Position numbers and translations under genes: made by a program. A stretch of 64,000 nucleotides of DNA from Roseimicrobium sp. ORNL1 (GTDB taxonomy: Bacteria; Verrucomicrobiota; Verrucomicrobiia; Verrucomicrobiales; Verrucomicrobiaceae), in assembly GCF_011044495.1 (NCBI RefSeq), contig NZ_CP049143.1, positions 186,001 to 250,000 on the forward strand, given 5' to 3'. Under the pieces are notes generated by a model. It made no database searches and was not told the origin of the DNA. It saw only the letters and a program-made list of their open reading frames with translations. Positions within the stretch are counted from its first letter, which is position 1; every line of letters starts with the position of its first letter. Shown in pieces: positions 61,328 to 64,000 of this stretch.

Positions 61328-62017
61328 TTAGGCCGTGGGAGGATTTTCCTTCACCAGCTCCAGGGAGGCGGGGGTGAAGTCCTTCTTGTTATCGAGAACC
61401 TTGTCCACGAGGCCGTAGGCGGCAGCTTCCTCGCCGGTCATGTAGTTGTCGCGGTCGGCATCACGATCCACCTGCTCCACCGGCTTGCCGGTGTGCTTGG
61501 AGAGGATCAGGTTGAGCCGCTTCTTGAGACGGTACATGAACTCGACGGTGCGCTCCACGTCGCTGGCGGTACCCTGGGCGCCGCCGCTCACCTGGTGAAT
61601 CATCACGTGGGAGTTCGGCAGGGCGTAGCGTTTGCCCTTGGTACCTGCGGTGAGGAGCACCGCGCCCATGCTGGCGGCGATGCCCATGCAGTACGTGTTC
61701 ACGTCACAGGTCACGAACTGCATCGTGTCATAGATCGCGAGGCCGGCCGTCACGGAGCCGCCGGGGGAATTGATGTACAGGTTGATGTCCTTCTTCGGGT
61801 CCTGCATCTGCAGGAAAAGAAGCTGGGCGATCACGATGTTGGCCACCTGGTCATCGATCGGCGTGCCGATGAAGATGATCCGGTCCTTGAGGAGGCGCGA
61901 GTAGATGTCGTACGAGCGCTCCACACGGCCCTCGTTTTCAACCACCATCGGGATGACGTAGTTGTTCGGGGTGCGGCTCATCTGGGGAAGCTGGGGAAAG
62001 GGACTGGATAGGGACAT
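61328..62017 (-). CDS. clpP: ATP-dependent Clp protease proteolytic subunit
   Basis: ClpP forms the proteolytic barrel that works with ClpX or ClpA. The 229-residue protein has the catalytic Ser in [20 protein letters not shown], the His in [20 protein letters not shown], and the Asp in [17 protein letters not shown]. The substrate loop [20 protein letters not shown] is also standard. The N-terminus before [13 protein letters not shown] is longer than in many relatives; a start at that inner Met (61981) is also possible. It is monocistronic or grouped with a small membrane protein gene upstream. Confidence 0.97.
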   Translation of the reverse strand: MSLSSPFPQLPQMSRTPNNYVIPMVVENEGRVERSYDIYSRLLKDRIIFIGTPIDDQVANIVIAQLLFLQMQDPKKDINLYINSPGGSVTAGLAIYDTMQFVTCDVNTYCMGIAASMGAVLLTAGTKGKRYALPNSHVMIHQVSGGAQGTASDVERTVEFMYRLKKRLNLILSKHTGKPVEQVDRDADRDNYMTGEEAAAYGLVDKVLDNKKDFTPASLELVKENPPTA

Positions 62018-62060
62018 AGGGGAAATGAAGTGCGGGGTGTCGGATTGTCCAGAGGGATCG

Positions 62061-62426
62061 TTACTCTTTCCCGTAATACGCTTTTACTTCAGGTTTCAGC
62101 CAGAAAATTAAGAGAGGGACGCACGCCACCACCGCGCAGCTGGACAGGCCGAGGCAGATGATGACAAGGCTGTAGACCCACGACCAGGGACGGGGCGCTG
62201 AAACCAGGGGAGGAACGTGCGCCACCGCAAAGATCACCCCCATGGCCAGCAAGATGGAGCCCAGTACAACCGCTTCCCCCCGCGTCATATCCAGATCCTC
62301 CGGAGACATCAAAAAGAAAACGAGGGAGAGTGCGGCGATCCCAAGGGAATAGGCCACCATGAACCAGCCGTATACCCTGAACCACAGCACAACGCGCGGA
62401 AATACAGTCGTTCTCGCAGGCATCAT
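62061..62426 (-). CDS. Small membrane protein, family with the 58747 gene
   Basis: The 121-residue protein from the chosen start has four hydrophobic segments ([39 protein letters not shown], and [20 protein letters not shown] followed by PLLIFWLKP). The last segment, with LGLSSC and LLIFW, matches the C-terminal helix of the protein encoded at 58747-59220. Function is unknown. Start codons at 62513 and 62495 in the same frame are alternatives. It lies 43 bp upstream of clpP on the same strand. Confidence 0.68.
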   Translation of the reverse strand: MMPARTTVFPRVVLWFRVYGWFMVAYSLGIAALSLVFFLMSPEDLDMTRGEAVVLGSILLAMGVIFAVAHVPPLVSAPRPWSWVYSLVIICLGLSSCAVVACVPLLIFWLKPEVKAYYGKE

Positions 62427-62551
62427 AGGCGCGCATGTTTCTCCACGGGTCTCAATCCGGCAAGCAAAGAACGTGGCCTGCAATTTCAGGATCATAGCGT
62501 GCGATTCACGCACCGCTTTCTTTTCGCAAATCCCCCTGCTAGTGGTGCCGG

Positions 62552-63157
62552 GTGAAACAGCTCCTCATCTCCACCGGCAACCGCCACAAGACTGAAGAAA
62601 TCCGCTCCATGCTGGGCGAAGGCTGGACGGTCACCGATCTCACTGCGTACCCCGAAATCGCGCCCGCGGAGGAGACGGGTGATACCTTCGATGCCAATGC
62701 GAGGCTCAAGGCCCTGCACCTCAGCGAGGCTCTGCCGGATCTGCTGGTGCTCTCCGACGACTCCGGACTTGAGGTTGATGCGCTTGGCGGTGCGCCCGGA
62801 GTCATCTCTGCGCGCTATGCGGGAGTCGGTGCCACGGATGCGGACAATCGCGAAAAGCTGAAGCAGGCCCTGCGTGAGAGGATGGTGACAGGTGAAGGAC
62901 CGCCCTTCACCGGGCGCTTCCGCTGCTGCATGGTGCTCGCTAGCGGTGGAAAAGAATTGGGCATCTTCAATGGCGCCGTGGAAGGCACGCTTCTACTGGA
63001 AGAGGAAGGAGAGGGGGGCTTCGGTTACGATTCGCTCTTTGTGCCGGAAGGACATGTGCAGAGTTTTGGCGTGCTGCCTTCTGAAGTGAAAAATGGCCTC
63101 AGTCACCGGGCACGCGCGCTGGCACAGGTGAAGGAGTGGCTGCAGAGCCATGATTGA
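62552..63157 (+). CDS. rdgB: dITP/XTP pyrophosphatase (RdgB/HAM1 family)
   Basis: RdgB hydrolyses inosine and xanthosine triphosphates to prevent their incorporation into nucleic acids. The 201-residue protein starts at GTG and has LLISTGNRHKTEEIRSMLGE, the catalytic and metal-binding segment LLVLSDDSGLEVDALGGAPG with VISARYAGVG, and GGFGYDSLFVPEGHVQSFGV with LSHRARALAQVKEW at the C-terminus. The upstream leader is short and pyrimidine-rich. Confidence 0.95.
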   Translation: MKQLLISTGNRHKTEEIRSMLGEGWTVTDLTAYPEIAPAEETGDTFDANARLKALHLSEALPDLLVLSDDSGLEVDALGGAPGVISARYAGVGATDADNREKLKQALRERMVTGEGPPFTGRFRCCMVLASGGKELGIFNGAVEGTLLLEEEGEGGFGYDSLFVPEGHVQSFGVLPSEVKNGLSHRARALAQVKEWLQSHD

Positions 63158-63235
63158 CATTGGCGAAATTGTTACCTGTTCCCGGAGGACGCAAGAACGT
63201 GAGGGTCATGATATAGAAACGGTGCCGAATGCCTT

Positions 63236-63401
63236 GGACTGCGCGCAGCCCTGCTGCCGCTTTCCTCAAGTGCAGCCTGCTGCACGCTACACTGCGACGA
63301 AGTCGCCAAGCCTTTTTAGACACGCCATCTCACGAGCGAGTGTCACCATCGCCACAGCAGGCTGTGGACTCTCAAAGCGGCAGCAGGGCTGCACGCAGTC
63401 C
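63236..63401. repeat. Inverted repeat element D (47-bp arms)
   Basis: The arm at 63236-63282 begins GGACTGCGCGCAGCCCTGCT and the arm at 63355-63401 is its reverse complement. The first 28 bases match except one position, the next nine differ, and the last ten (CAGCCTGCTG) match again. The spacer is 72 bases and contains a further small palindrome (CACGAGCGAGTG). It sits in the 483-bp gap between rdgB and the next gene. The rest of that gap (63158-63235 and 63402-63640) holds no gene I can support. Confidence 0.85.
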
Positions 63402-63640
63402 AAGGACGCTGCGCGTCACAGCATCTGGATCTATCGTGGACGTCGCCTTCTCGATAGATTCACTCGGTTCTCTTAACCTGGCGCTCGTGCGCAGAGCATG
63501 ATGCTGCGCTCCTTCAGGGCCCGGCTGCAGATTCATGACGCCTTCACAAATACACGTCAGGCTAATTTACAGGCCTCAATAGTATAACGCGCCCTTGCCA
63601 TCCCCGACAAAGTCCGCACTCTGTCAGTGCACTCGATTCC

Positions 63641-64000
63641 ATGCCCGCGTCCTCCAACGATTTTGAATGGCTCACGCTCCGTCAACTCAAGGGCGTGGCC
63701 AGTGCCACCCCAGAGCCGTGGTGCATTCGTGTGCAGATTGAGAACCTGTCCGTGCGCGAGGCTTCGAACGGCAAGCCGTACTACGAACTGAAGCTTAATG
63801 ACGGCACCGAGTCGCTCGTGTGGCGTGTGTTCGACAGCAGCCAGGCCTATCTTGAAGTGACCACCTGCAAACGCGGCGGATGGATCGAAGTCGCCGCGCA
63901 CTGGGCGGATGGGAAGTTTGGCCTGGAGCCGCGCAATGCCTCCCTGCGCCCCCTCGCGGAGAATGAAATCCAGATGCTGCTGGCTGGCGATGATGAAACG
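63641..64000 (+). CDS. OB-fold protein, probable YhaM-type 3'-5' exoribonuclease, N-terminal part
   Basis: I translated this frame by hand. It starts MPASSNDFEWLTLRQLKGVA and runs off the right edge after 120 residues. The middle part, PWCIRVQIENLSVREASNGK then PYYELKLNDGTESLVWRVFD, resembles the nucleic-acid-binding OB-fold at the start of YhaM-family enzymes (GKPYxxLxLxDxTG-type). The catalytic HD domain would lie beyond the window, so the identification is tentative; other OB-fold proteins are possible. The start lies 3 bp after a pyrimidine-rich leader and no Shine-Dalgarno sequence is seen. Confidence 0.6.
   Translation, partial: MPASSNDFEWLTLRQLKGVASATPEPWCIRVQIENLSVREASNGKPYYELKLNDGTESLVWRVFDSSQAYLEVTTCKRGGWIEVAAHWADGKFGLEPRNASLRPLAENEIQMLLAGDDET

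Noticed and set aside
63150-63501. Plus-strand open frames across inverted repeat D
   Set aside because: The frames are created by the repeat arms; they have no start context and low-complexity composition.

Overview
The window looks like chromosomal DNA of a Verrucomicrobiota bacterium, probably from the Verrucomicrobiaceae. That is an inference. It rests on high GC, on a Dxs whose thiamine motif is GDA where most bacteria have GDG, on RNase HIII, on pyrimidine-rich start regions without a Shine-Dalgarno sequence, and on intergenic inverted-repeat elements. No rRNA, tRNA, CRISPR array or prophage was seen.

Layout. 1-1750: the 5' part of a HAMP-domain sensor gene with a complete IS630-type insertion sequence just upstream of it. 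1977-5448: an outer-membrane barrel protein and a heme-type TonB-dependent receptor. 5859-15482 (mostly minus strand): a methyltransferase, queA, a membrane protein with three zinc ribbons, an SDR overlapping lnt, a HAD phosphatase, an MBL hydrolase, ilvC and a second SDR. 15668-24205 (plus strand): an M29-like peptidase, a fatty-acid hydroxylase-like protein, a free-standing ovothiol-type methyltransferase, a phosphodiester glycosidase, an M42 peptidase, a GNAT, xseB and dxs.

24218-48855 is a surface-polysaccharide locus of about 25 kb. Its core (38-41.5 kb) encodes the GDP-D-glycero-alpha-D-manno-heptose route (gmhA, hddA, gmhB, hddC) together with a small transaldolase that could supply sedoheptulose 7-phosphate. 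Just upstream lie an epimerase, a nucleotide-sugar dehydrogenase homologue lacking the catalytic cysteine, an SDR and a Gfo/Idh oxidoreductase, which are candidates for modifying the heptose. Around these are several glycosyltransferases, three methyltransferases, a PhyH-type dioxygenase, a 909-residue membrane protein, and two tandem GT2-FkbM-coiled-coil fusion proteins. I infer that the locus makes a methylated, heptose-containing glycan.

48873-64000 is mixed housekeeping: trpB, mutY, rnhC, an HU-like gene, a phospholipid methyltransferase-like gene, maf, a Kef-type antiporter with its quinone-reductase-like partner, a dienelactone hydrolase, a degenerate HNH-like protein, a cupin, clpP, rdgB, and the start of an OB-fold protein at the right edge. 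Four unrelated families of long inverted repeats sit between genes at 5.6, 6.7, 13.3 and 63.2 kb.
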